Origin: Ignelater luminosus
Taxonomy: Eukaryota > Arthropoda > Insecta > Coleoptera > Elateridae
Direction: 5' to 3'
Assembly: GCA_011009095.1 (NCBI GenBank)
Contig: VTPC01090579.1
Coordinates: 178,357 to 242,356, forward strand
DNA: 64,000 bases
Part shown: in pieces, positions 24,248 through 34,453 of the stretch
Position numbering within the stretch: the stretch's first letter is position 1
Layout: each line of letters starts with the position of its first letter
Position numbers and translations under genes: made by a program
The notes under the pieces: model-generated
What the model was told of the DNA's origin: nothing
Database searches by the model: none
Seen by the model: the letters and a program-made list of their open reading frames with translations, nothing else

Positions 24248-24968
24248 ACACAAGCTATTCGGGAAATTTCGAAAATTTTACTATTTAGTAAAATTTAAAT
24301 TCAATTTATATTGAAAGTTTCCACCAAACCGGGCCTGCACGAGGTTTTGTTTTGTTTTCAAATGGTAATTTTCTTCCCTGAGAATGTGCCTCGGAATACC
24401 CTAACTATGGGTGCCAAATTTCTTTTTCTTAACTTTTCTCGTTCTCCTTCTATGATTTTTCTCGTTCAAATTTGAAATTATCTTAAATTTAAAATATCAT
24501 TACTTCTTTTTCATAGACTTGTGATAAATCAATCTTGTTCATTTGGCTTAATACAAAGTTATAAACCGCTTTTGAGTCACTTTTTTTTCCTTTCTATTCA
24601 TCAAACAGTTTTTCGGTGGTAAACTCAAATTCATTTCTCACACCAAAAATGTCAAAAAAATCGTAGAGACAGATAGAGGCGAAAGAGTGTATTATAAACT
24701 ACTTAGCATACTTCACTTGTTTTAATAGTTAACAGCGGTCAAAAATAAATTTCTTTTTCAATAATCGATTTTTATGTTATAGCAAAATGTAAGAGGTAAA
24801 AACATGCGTACCAAAGCCAGTAAATCTGATTTTAAATGATAAGATCTTATGTGGGTAGGTACCAATAATTAATAAAATTTTCCTACGACTAATGACAAGC
24901 AATACACATCGTCTCGTTTAGTGATAAACTGAAGTTTTTAGGTAAGAGCGTTTTCAATCAAGAATTAC
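24248..24968. other. AT-rich spacer
   Basis: No gene or repeat is recognised in this stretch. Confidence 0.4.
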
Positions 24969-25220
24969 TGAGATTATTTCTGAGCAATATCAAAATAGAA
25001 TTCGAGGATTTTTGATCGATCACTTAAGCTTCGCTATTTTTGTATTTTGAGAATAATCTATAAAGAACGAAAAAACAATGTGTTTTATTATTCTCTTGAT
25101 AAACTATTAATAGTATAAAAATCTGATTATTATTACTTTATTAGTATGACATTTAAAAACTTTATTGTACGACCATAGTATACGACAAAACTTTTGCTAG
25201 TCTACTATTGCACATGTATT
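24969..25220. repeat. Direct repeat flanking a pogo-type element, left copy
   Basis: GAGATTATTTCTGAG through TAGTATGACATTTAAAAA and CACATGTATT recurs in the same orientation at 28168-28570. The right copy carries extra DNA in the middle. It is non-coding. Confidence 0.75.
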
Positions 25221-25699
25221 TCTACAAGCTATTAGAATAAAGTTTTTTAAGCATACATTACAACATAAGTTTTCGGCTTTTTATAAACTTTAGGCTGATG
25301 TATATAGTTTAAACTTAAAATAATTTTTATACGACGGCCTATGAAATTAGTACATAATCCTACGGTAACCTGTTTATGAAAGTCGAAAACGTCAATCATA
25401 TTCCATATATGATATTTTATCGTACTGTTTATAGTTCCCATTTTAATAACAGATGACACTTAAATATAACTTTCTTCAAAAGCCAGTTGATGTGAGATAA
25501 AGTACCGACACCAAACAAAAGACAATCGCAAATTGAGCTCAATAACAATGTTCTTTTCCCTAGGGGCGCTGTTGTTCCACGATAAATTTGGCAAAATTAA
25601 ACGCAAGTTTATAATTTCAAGTTATTAGAATTTAAATTTCAGGAAAACGTAATTACTTATTAACAACGCCTTTTTGTGTATTTAAGGCATTTTCACATC

Positions 25700-27420
25700 T
25701 AATTATACAAATTACATGACAAGAGTTATTTGGGTTAACGCGATATATTCAAAAACGGCAGAGCAACTACTACAAAAATCTGTTTTACAGCAGCTTATAA
25801 AAAACAAAAACACACTTGCATGCATATAAACTTTGCAATGCAATCTAAATGAAGTCTGCAAGAATTTCAATATTCCTAAAATAACGTTTAAAAGACATTT
25901 AGAACATAGAAATATCAGAGCAAATAAACTTAAACTGAAAGAATGTTTATTTGGTATTATTATCAGTGGCCTACCAAATAGCTGAAAAGAATGCCATTAA
26001 ACACAATTTCAGTCACCAGACACAGATGACAGGAAAGGACTGGTATTATGCATTTCTAAAGCGCCAGCAAAACATCAGTTTACGTTAACCAGAATCAACA
26101 TCCCTGGAAAGAGCCAAAGGTTTTAACAAAAAGAAAGTTAACGAATTTTTTGATATTCCTAGAAAAAGTGTGTGACGACTTCAACTTGGATGCTACAAGA
26201 ATTTTTAGTGTGGACAGATTAGGCTATTTTACTATACAAAAAAAGAACAGGAAAATACTGGCTCAAGAAGGAAAGCATCAGGTTGGGTATTATCTAGTGG
26301 AGAGCGTGGTACGAACACTAGTGTTGTCTGCTGTGTCAGTGCAGCAGAAGTCTTTGTGCCACCTATGAATATATTTAAATAAAAAGGGAAATATGATGAA
26401 CTTAGAGCAGGCGCTCTACCTGGAAGCGCTGTTTAAATATCCGATACATAATACATAAATAGTGACTTATTCGTTGAATGGTTAAAACAGTTTGTTTCCT
26501 TTGTAGAACCTGATACAAATAATAAAGTACTGGTTTTACTAAATGGTCACACTACACATTCACGCAATTTGGAAGCTTTGAAAATTGCCAACGCAAATGG
26601 AGTCATGTTATTGCAACTTCCGGGGCACACTACTCATAGACTTCAGCCATTAGATGTGTCATTTTTAAAACCCCTTCAAGTACATTATGACTACGCTGTT
26701 CAAAAGTAGCTGCGAACGAACCCTGGTCTATGTGTGATACAATTTCAAATGTCACAATTAATAGCTGAGGCCTACGCTAAAACTGCTACAATAGAAAATG
26801 CAATAAGTGACTTCAGAGCTAGAGGTGTGTGGCCAGTAGATCGCTATAATTTTAAAGACCACCAGTCTGCAGCTTTTAAAGTTTTAAATTGCAAGGACGC
26901 AGTTGAAAAAATACCAGACACATCAGAAAATAAAGAGAATATTGAGGCATCGGGGTTAGAAGCAAAGGTTTTAGAAAACTGTAAAACTGATGCAAGTCAA
27001 TTGCAAGTTTCTATTGAGGAAATACTGCCAGTACCAAAAGCTATGCTAAAAATAACTAAAAGAATTAAAAAAAGTTTGCAACCAACTGTAGTGCTAACAA
27101 GTAGTGCACATAAAGACGTGTTGGAAAAGTCTAAGAGGAGGAAAACAGAACATAAAGGAGAAAGAAATGGCCTGCCAAAGAGTCAATCCAAAACATTTAA
27201 AAGACTAGAAACTACTATTACAGATCAACAACAAGCATTAACCTCTGCTATAATAGAAATTGAAGCTAACCAACAAGACTGGCATTGTGAAATATGTGAA
27301 GAATTTTTAGTGAAGGACATGATTTGCTGCTACAACAAGAAATGCATGAAATAGTTTCATAAACACTGTACAAATGTAAAATGCAGAAAAAGGTTCTTGT
27401 GTGTGTTTTGCCAGTCGCGC
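25700..27420 (+). pseudogene. Pogo-type (DDE_1) transposase with C-terminal PHD-like finger
   Basis: In order: a psq-type helix-turn-helix remnant near 25840-25960; a CENPB-like region near 26040-26200 (SLERAKGFNKKKVNEFFDI); the first DDE segment RIFSVDRLGYFTIQKKNRKI, with VDETG decayed to VDRLG; the core VLVLLNGHTTHSRNLEALKI, where the usual VDGHxxH Asp has become Asn; and GHTTHRLQPLDVSFLKPLQ. The open frame 26734-27354 continues with ARGVWPVDRYNF, a Lys/Glu-rich tail, and a Cys-rich end WHCEICEEFLVKDMICCYNK, then after a stop FHKHC, CRKRFLCVFCQSR, that is a PHD-type zinc finger. The lost catalytic Asp and several stops make it inactive. Confidence 0.8.
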
Positions 27421-28006
27421 TGAAGTTCTCCAGATCTACAATTTTGTTTTAGAGACTGAAACTTTTGTGTTTGGTTACATATTTCATGTAATTTTCTTTC
27501 ATTTAAATTACCTACGTATATGAAAAAGTTTTTGAACTACAATAGAGAAATTTATAACTACAATACTAGAACAATAAATAACTTTCATTTACCTTTAAAT
27601 ACTAAATCTTGTTCCCAAAATAGCTTATACTATCAAGGGCTAAAATTATATTAGGAAATGCCGGATGGAGCAAAAACAGCAGACAATATAACTAGATTTA
27701 AGAAACAATGTTGTAAATATGTTGAGATACTTTGTAAATTAAATTAAAGTTAGACATAGTGCATAACAAAATATAACATGCTCAGCAAGATATCATATTT
27801 AAGTCTTTGTATTGAAACATCATATGATGAAAAAAAAAGTATATTAAATTATATTAACTTAGGCTATTCATTAATCACTGTCTTGCATTTACAATTTTCA
27901 TTTTAGAGAAATGTATGTAACTGTTAAAATTTAGTTTAAAACTTTCAGAGCACTATCATACTTGCGTTCGATGTTATTAAATTCTGGAGATCTTAACTTA
28001 ATAAAA
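27421..28006. other. AT-rich spacer
   Basis: Nothing recognisable was found. Confidence 0.4.
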
Positions 28007-28151
28007 TTTCCAAATCTCGTGGCACGCGACCTTCGATGCGCAGAAGATGAACTTTAGCCGGGCGTCCTTACATGCATGATTTTCAAAAATTTTCTTTCTT
28101 GTGCAGTAAGCTCCGCCTTTTGCGCATTTCGCGTGCCACGAGATATGGAAA
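28007..28151. mobile_element. Small MITE of about 145 bp with inverted ends
   Basis: The left end TTTCCAAATCTCGTGGCACG is matched inverted at the right end (TTTCCATATCTCGTGGCACG). The match continues through CGCGA and loosely through ATGCGCA. It is GC-richer than its surroundings and has no coding capacity. Confidence 0.75.
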
Positions 28152-28167
28152 CTACTTAACCTATTCT

Positions 28168-28570
28168 GAGATTATTTCTGAGTAAAATTAAAATAGAATT
28201 CTAAGATTTTTTTATCGATCACTTAAACTTTGCTATTTTTGTATCGTCTAGCATCAGAATCAACGTTTTAAAAAAATAGGATACTATTATAGATGTAATA
28301 CTTTATCTTTTTATTTACTATTTAAAAGTACATATTTACAAAATTAGTTTATTTTGAGAATAATCTACAAAGAATGAAAAAACAATGCGTATTTTTATTA
28401 TGTAATATAATTGTAGTGTGTTTTTATCATTCACGTGTTGATAAAACTATTAATAGCATGAAAATCTAATTATTATTATTATTATGACTTTGTTAGTATG
28501 ACATTTAAAAATTTTAATTGTACGACCATATAAGACAAAACTTTCGCTAGTTTGCTACTGCACATGTATT
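28168..28570. repeat. Direct repeat flanking the pogo-type element, right copy
   Basis: It is homologous to 24969-25220 in the same orientation, with insertions near 28250-28340 and 28395-28440. The pair brackets about 2.9 kb that contains the pogo-type transposase and the MITE at 28007. Confidence 0.75.
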
Positions 28571-29089
28571 ATTCCTGCGAACTGTTTAACTGTGATTTTT
28601 GAAATTATTATTAAACACATTTTTACGATTTTATTAGAAACATTCTTGTTTTCCATAAAAGTGTAAATATTTCAAAAACTGTTAAAAATAAAAGTATCAA
28701 GTGTAGTTTGTTTAAAAGGTCTTTTAGAGTACTATTCAGGAATAAAATTAAAAATGTACCATTCCGTCTAAAAAAATTTATGTGACGTCACGTCTGAAAC
28801 TGATGATGTCCGGAACATGCAAGGTAAGTCAAAATAAACAAGATTAAAAATACTTGTTTACCTGTCAAATATCATTGGTACTGAAATTATATAATTTATC
28901 CCATAAGTACTTTCCACACTTTATAAAAATGAGGAAGAAATGTGAAATAAAATTACAAAGAAAAACCAGCCACAGTAAATCTTCTGCTTGCTCTTTTAAA
29001 TTTATTATATTTAATTTTTAACCTAAAAGCAACAAGTCGACTCATATTATTTTAAATTTTATGACAATTTTTATATCTAGACTCATTTC
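28571..29089. other. AT-rich spacer
   Basis: No gene or repeat is recognised in this stretch. Confidence 0.4.
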
Positions 29090-29430
29090 GTTCATTTTAT
29101 TACTATAAAATTCTTTAATATCTATATTTTGGTTACTCCAACCAGCAAAAAGAACATCAGAAGCCATCATGATCTGGTAAAGTTACATCCCCAAAATATT
29201 TGCTCAAAGACATATTATACACCTTTCCTAGAGTAATAGCCATTTCATCTAAGACTAACCTGCAGTCTGTTTCATTTGACTGGAACGAATCAACGTTTAT
29301 TTTAAGATTTTCAAATACTTTAACAGCTCTTCATATTCACCTCCAACACAACTAAATTTTAGCCTTAAAGTAATGGTATTAATATTAAACACTTCATACA
29401 TCGACAAGATTTGTTCAATCTTCTTTTATT
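29090..29430 (-). pseudogene. P-element/THAP9-like transposase fragment
   Basis: On the minus strand near 29270-29165 the translation reads VLDEMAITLGKVYNMSLSKY then FGDVTLPDHDG. This resembles the (V/L)DEM(S/A)I...Y......Y.G.VTLP block of P-element/THAP9-type transposases, where the Asp is catalytic. Upstream pieces (INTITLRLKFSCVGGEYEEL) and downstream pieces (SDVLFAGWSNQNIDIKEFYS) lie in other frames. Only about 110 codons survive. The assignment rests on this one motif block. Confidence 0.45.
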
Positions 29431-29867
29431 GAGGACTGAAATCAGATCTTCTGCGAAAAACCTATTACAACAACGTATATGAATCTATCTCCTTAAGTTC
29501 TGTTTTTTCAGCTAAAGTGTAAACCATTTTTAAAAGTACGCCTTCTCGACTTTAAGTTGGAAGCAATTAATGTCGGATTAAAATACTATCTATGCTATAA
29601 AACAAATTTATAGATTAAATAGCTCTGCTAACTTGATATTAATTCGTTTGTTTCAATTTAAAATTGATTTGTCATAATCTGAAAGTTTGAATGGTCAGAC
29701 AGATAAGGATAGACAAGAAGACAGATAAACACAATGATAAAGAAGTAATAAGATTACCTTCGGGCCTAGCATATTTTAATAGACTGCGTTATCGTTAAAA
29801 AAACAATGGAATACAGTTTGAGAATTTGATAAGTTGAATTACCTATAAAAAATTGAATGATTGAATT

Positions 29868-30150
29868 AAATACATTTCTGTGTCTAGTTCACGAACGGCT
29901 CGGTCGATTTTAATTTTAATGTAAAATATTGAGAATGTTATACCCTTTAAAACGATATATCAAACATGGGATAGTACATTTAAAATCTTGAGGCGGGGGT
30001 GGTTGGGGGGAGGGTGAAAGTTTCTCAACTGAATAGGTTACTAAATGTCCTCCTCTAAAATAAAATCAACGTGCTTAAGCGATTGTTGATAATTTTACTA
30101 ATTAAAGAGTTTTTCAAGGTGGGAAGTTATCAAATGAACGCCCTATATGT
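29868..30150. repeat. Dispersed repeat, copy B
   Basis: It is homologous to 19107-19400 in the same orientation. It ends CCCTATATG and lies just left of the Harbinger-type element, in the 3' flank of P450 copy 3. Confidence 0.75.
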
Positions 30151-30228
30151 AATTTACGTATTTGTGTCTAAAAGTAAGATATTGTTGTTTTTGTAAAATC
30201 TTCCGTTCGTCAGTTTGTAAGTGTATTA

Positions 30229-32583
30229 AGGCCGTCTGACACGATGCTAAATTTAAATAAAATTTCTGCTACAAACTTTGTACAAAAATATTGTAACAAA
30301 TTTGTAACAAAAGTTGATGGAAGCGAACTAGTGTGGTTTACAAGTTTCATTTTGGCTATTTTTTGCCTCACTTCACCAAAAATTATGATCGAGGTGTCAT
30401 TCAATTCGGAGTGGCATTTAGAAACTTTTCGAACATTTCGAAGTCCCGCGCAAAAAAATTGCAAAAGTTATAAACAAATTCGTAAAAAAACAAAAAAGGG
30501 GTTTCGTTTTTTGCAAATATCTCGGAGAATATTGCAAATAACCGAAATCAAAAAAAAAGATCCTTAAAGAGCAGGAACTTTCCTACAAAAAAGTCCCAAC
30601 TCCCGGAATTGTACCACCAATATTTATAATTTTAATTTAGAGGTGAAAATAAATAAAACCATGATATTTTTTAAACTAAAAACCTGAGATTTTTTTCACT
30701 TCTTGAACTTATTCTCCAAAAGCTACAGAACAGATCCCCGTTGGAAAAATTAAAGAATTGTCAATCTCCACTTTTTTATAAACAATAAAAAATTGGTAAA
30801 ATTTCTTTAGTTAACAAAAGCATAACTAATAAACAAATTGTGGAAAAAATTTTTTTCCGATCGATTATTGTTCATTCATGTATCCCAATGATACCTGAAT
30901 TTTTTTATTCCTTAATATTTTTATTTAATAGGTAAAAAAAAATTTTTTGTTGAAGAGAGCAAACTAAGCGGCGCGCGCGACGGCCAGATCACGAGTTTTT
31001 AGCTCTATTTTCACCTCTAAATTAAAATTTAAAATATTGGTGGTACAATTCCGAGGGTTAGGACTTTTCTGTAGGACATTTCCTATAGAAATATAAATAT
31101 ATAAATATATAGGAAATAGAAACTTAATTAAAATAGGTTATAGGTGGCCATCAAATATAAATGAGGTAGGTAGTTTAAGTAATAAAATAGAATGGTGGGA
31201 AGAATTAAAACGCTACTCTAAAAAAGTAGATAGATTGAAGGCCCCGACTCGTATTTAGAAATTCATAGGCACATAAGATAATATTTTTAATCCCCTCGAA
31301 ACGCCCTAAAGCCTCCCTACCGACGAAACCGACCCACCACCGACGCTTAACCCCGCGGGCTTCGCCTCGAGAGACTAACCTATGGAACTCGAACCCGCCA
31401 CGGACCGCCCGCCTAGCAACCTCGCCCGAGTAAGAGCGCTGCCAGGGGCTTCCAAGGGAGCGGGGCTTCTGGCAACAATGGAGCTAGACGCCCTGTCCGA
31501 CGTCGGGTCGTTCGTCACGTAGATACGTCTCGTTGCCGGCTTCTGAGACGTTGACTAGGTACCCTGACGAAGCAGCAATCCCGGACCGCTCGGGTTAAGT
31601 AGCGAAAGACGAGCGAAAAATGTCGGGAGAGAGCAACCGGGAAAGAAGAAGAGACGACGCAAACGGCGGAAAGGTGAAGATCGGTCGGTCGGTGGACTCG
31701 GGGGAAAGGACCGGAACGTAAACAGGGGATTTATAAAAACGTAGGTCTTTAAAGTATCAAATAGGCAAAGAATCAGTACGGTAGAGCGACCCTCTACGGC
31801 TCGGTGCGACTTCTTTTATTAATTAAGTAAAGATAGGGTCAGAGGGGATAGGGGTTGGCGGGCTTACTATTGACAAGCGGTTCCGGACCGCTTTGAGATG
31901 AACCAATTAATTGAGCACGTTTTATTCATAGCACGATTATTATTATATAGCATAGTAGAGAATGTAATGTCGACGAATTAACGTATGATGGAACGTTCTC
32001 CACGATGTATTGCGTTATCCTAATCGGATTTCGTAAATCTTCCAAATTTACCTGTAGGATATTTCCTGCTCTTTAAGAATCTTTTTTTTGACTTCGGATA
32101 TTTGCAATATTCTCCGAGATATTTGCAAAAAACGAAACCCCTTTTTTGTTTTTTTACGAATTTGTTTATAACTTTTGCAATTTTTTTGCGCGGACTTCAA
32201 AATGTTCGAAAAGTTTTTAAATGCCATTCCGAATCAAATGACACCTTGATCATAATTTTTGGTGAAGTCAGGCAAAAAATAGCCAAAATGGAACTTGTGA
32301 ACCACACTACACGCTCAGTCGTCGTTCTGTAACGTTAACTTAAAATGCACCTAACCTCACTAACTTTAACGTGCCTTGATGTAGGTAGTAGATACCTTTG
32401 AAGAGATTAATAAAAGTTTAATTAGAGTGTGATTTATGAAAAAACTATGAACAACAATCTTTTGTGTTCCGTCGTTACTGCAGCTTCTAAAACATTTAGT
32501 ACTAATCTTTGTACAAAATGTGTATGACATCATGCTAAATTTTGTTATACAAGTTCTATACTAAATTTTGTGTCCAATGGACT
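30229..32583. mobile_element. PIF/Harbinger-type non-autonomous element with long inverted arms
   Basis: The termini AGGCCGTCTGACAC (left) and AGTCCATTGGACAC (right, minus strand) are flanked by TTA at 30226-30228 and 32584-32586, the TWA target of PIF/Harbinger. Inside, the arms are inverted copies: 30340-30600 matches inverted 32045-32310 (for example GCAAAAAATAGCCAAAATGG at right), and 30590-30655 matches inverted 31003-31075. The flank of P450 copy 2 near 14650 (GTAAGTGTACTGAAAG) looks like the uninterrupted site. Without the nested insert the element is about 1.37 kb. No transposase is present. Confidence 0.75.
31085..32052 (+). mobile_element. 5'-truncated LINE fragment with GC-rich tail, nested in the Harbinger element
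   Basis: It is bounded by 15-bp duplications TGTAGGACATTTCCT (31070-31084) and TGTAGGATATTTCCT (32053-32067), as target-primed retrotransposition leaves. The inverted arm near 30570 keeps the uninterrupted site. The first 170 bases hold an open frame ending at about 31258 (GYRWPSNINEVGSL, then KIEWWEELKRYSKKVDRL and stop), plausibly the C-terminus of a LINE protein. From 31230 to 31910 the sequence turns GC-rich and non-coding, in sharp contrast with the neighbourhood. No poly-A tail is seen. The clade is unknown. Confidence 0.6.
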
Positions 32584-32786
32584 TTAGAAAGAAAAGAGTT
32601 TTCATACAAATTTACAATTGTATACTGATTATTCACATTATTATTATTTCTACTAATAGTAATAAAGTTCTAAGCTCATCCACCACCCTGCAGTCTCTTC
32701 TATCAAGAAGAAATAGGACAATTAACTAAAATACTAAGTAATTACACAATTATTAATATAGTTACGTAGTAAAACAACTCTATAAA

Positions 32787-34453
32787 CTAATAGCTAACTT
32801 TCTCTACGTTCAGCCATACACCTCCAAGCGGAGCCATGATAAAGCTTGGAGGGTTTAATAAAATGGGAGTTCGTGTTTTAGAATTTAAGGAAAATTTAAA
32901 ATTTCTTATTAAAACTGCTAAGGCAACTTTGGTTTGCATTAATCCAAATCGCATACCTAAAAGTTAAAATTAGATTTTAATTGTAAACCTAAAACTAATT
33001 AGCGACTTACCAGTACAAACACGTGGACCTTCCCCAAAAGGTAATCAAGTATAACGATGACGCTTTACTTTATTTTCAGGGCTGAATCGTTCTGGATCAA
33101 ACTTTTCTGATTCCGGATAGTATACTGGATCATGCTGTATTCCTAAGATGGGAATAAACACTTGGACATTTTTATCTATGACTACATTCGAATTTGGTAT
33201 TTTTTAGGCCTTAGTGCAAGTTCTAGCAAGCATTGGAAGTGGAGGATATTTTCGTAGAGTTTCTGTAATACCCATAAGAATTAAATTACAAAAGTACAAA
33301 AAAAAATATTGTGTATTACCATTCACGCACCAATCCATGTAAGTCATTTCCATAATTGCATTATACGTAAGTTTACCATCATGCTTTTCTAAAACGTCTA
33401 TGATTTCCAGTCGTAATTTCTCTTGAATTACAGGATTAGTAGCTAATTCGTAAAAACAAAACGTTAATGTCGTCGATGAGGTTTCAAAGCCAGCTAAGAA
33501 GAAAACAAAAGCTTGAGCTGCTATTTCCTCTAATGTAAGTGTACTTCCTACCTCGTTTCCATTTTTCTGAGATTTCAAACTTCCTAGATACCCTTTGTCT
33601 TTTACTTTGACATTATTTTTTAGTTGAATTAGTAAATGCATAAAATCGTTTCTGATAATATTATTCTTTTCTCTGTAATCAACAGTTTGTTTAACAATTC
33701 CCATAAAGAACTTGCTTACGTCTTGGATAACAAGGGGAATCTTCAAAGTATCTAGAACCTGTGGTGCAATAACTGCTATAATATTCTTTAGTATTTCTAT
33801 AAAACCGATTTCAAATACTGCCTTTCCATATTTCCTAAACTCCGAATCAGGATCCTTCAGATTATTACACCCTATACCGAAATTGTTGTAAAGCTTTCAA
33901 CAACTTCTTTAACCTCCATAGGCTTTTTAGGTTTACTAATCCCATCCACAAATCTTACCAATTCACGAGAAAATTGAACCAAACTTTGAAACATCATTTT
34001 CATTTTCCCAGAAGAAAATGTCGGCGTTAGTTTCACTCTTATATTCTTCCATTTGTGGCCCCTTAACGAAAACAAAGTTCCAGTCAATGGATCGTTTTCT
34101 TCGTTACAATAAGCAACACGATCAGTAAAATGGGAGAAGTCTTTTGCTATAATACTCTTTGTTAATTCCAAATCAAAAACGATTAACACAGGTTGAGTTA
34201 GTAAATAATAACCACAGAAAGACAAACCTTTGGATCTCGTTTGGAAATAGAGATCCTTGAATTCATCTCCAGGCGATGTTTTTTGCATAAATAACCTTGA
34301 TGTGTTTCCAAAAGGCAACGATACGGTGGGTGTTATTACGTTTTTGCGATTCCAGTATCCATAAACCCATTTTAAATAAACTATTGCACCTAAACAAAGC
34401 ATTACAAAGATAGTTATTAAATCTTTATACCAATCTTCTGTTAATAATGCCAT
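32787..34453 (-). pseudogene. Cytochrome P450, CYP6-type, pseudogene (copy 3)
   Basis: Exons at 34453-33320, 33262-33011 and 32956-32787 match copies 1 and 2, and all splice sites are preserved. Three lesions kill it. A 19-nt deletion near 33887 removes the DVIGTCA segment and shifts the frame. In exon 2, TAA follows RTCTKA near 33206. TGA replaces the Trp just before the haem loop, near 33048. The haem loop also reads PFGEGPRVCTG (Ile to Thr). The I-helix FFLAGFETSSTT and ETLRKYPP remain. Exon 1 is exactly 19 nt shorter than in copy 2. No TATAAATAG occurs in its 5' flank, which resembles that of the relic at 17008-17090. Confidence 0.92.

Noticed and set aside
25247..25459. Open frame of 70 codons on the minus strand
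   Set aside because: No recognisable motif, AT-rich composition, and it sits in non-coding sequence beside the repeats.
24969..28570. Direct repeats read as LTRs of one element
   Set aside because: The enclosed coding sequence is a DNA-transposon transposase. The repeats lack TG...CA ends, a primer-binding site and a polypurine tract.
31230..31910. GC-rich block read as an rRNA gene
   Set aside because: No conserved 18S, 5.8S or 28S motif was recognised, and it lies inside an insertion bounded by 15-bp duplications.
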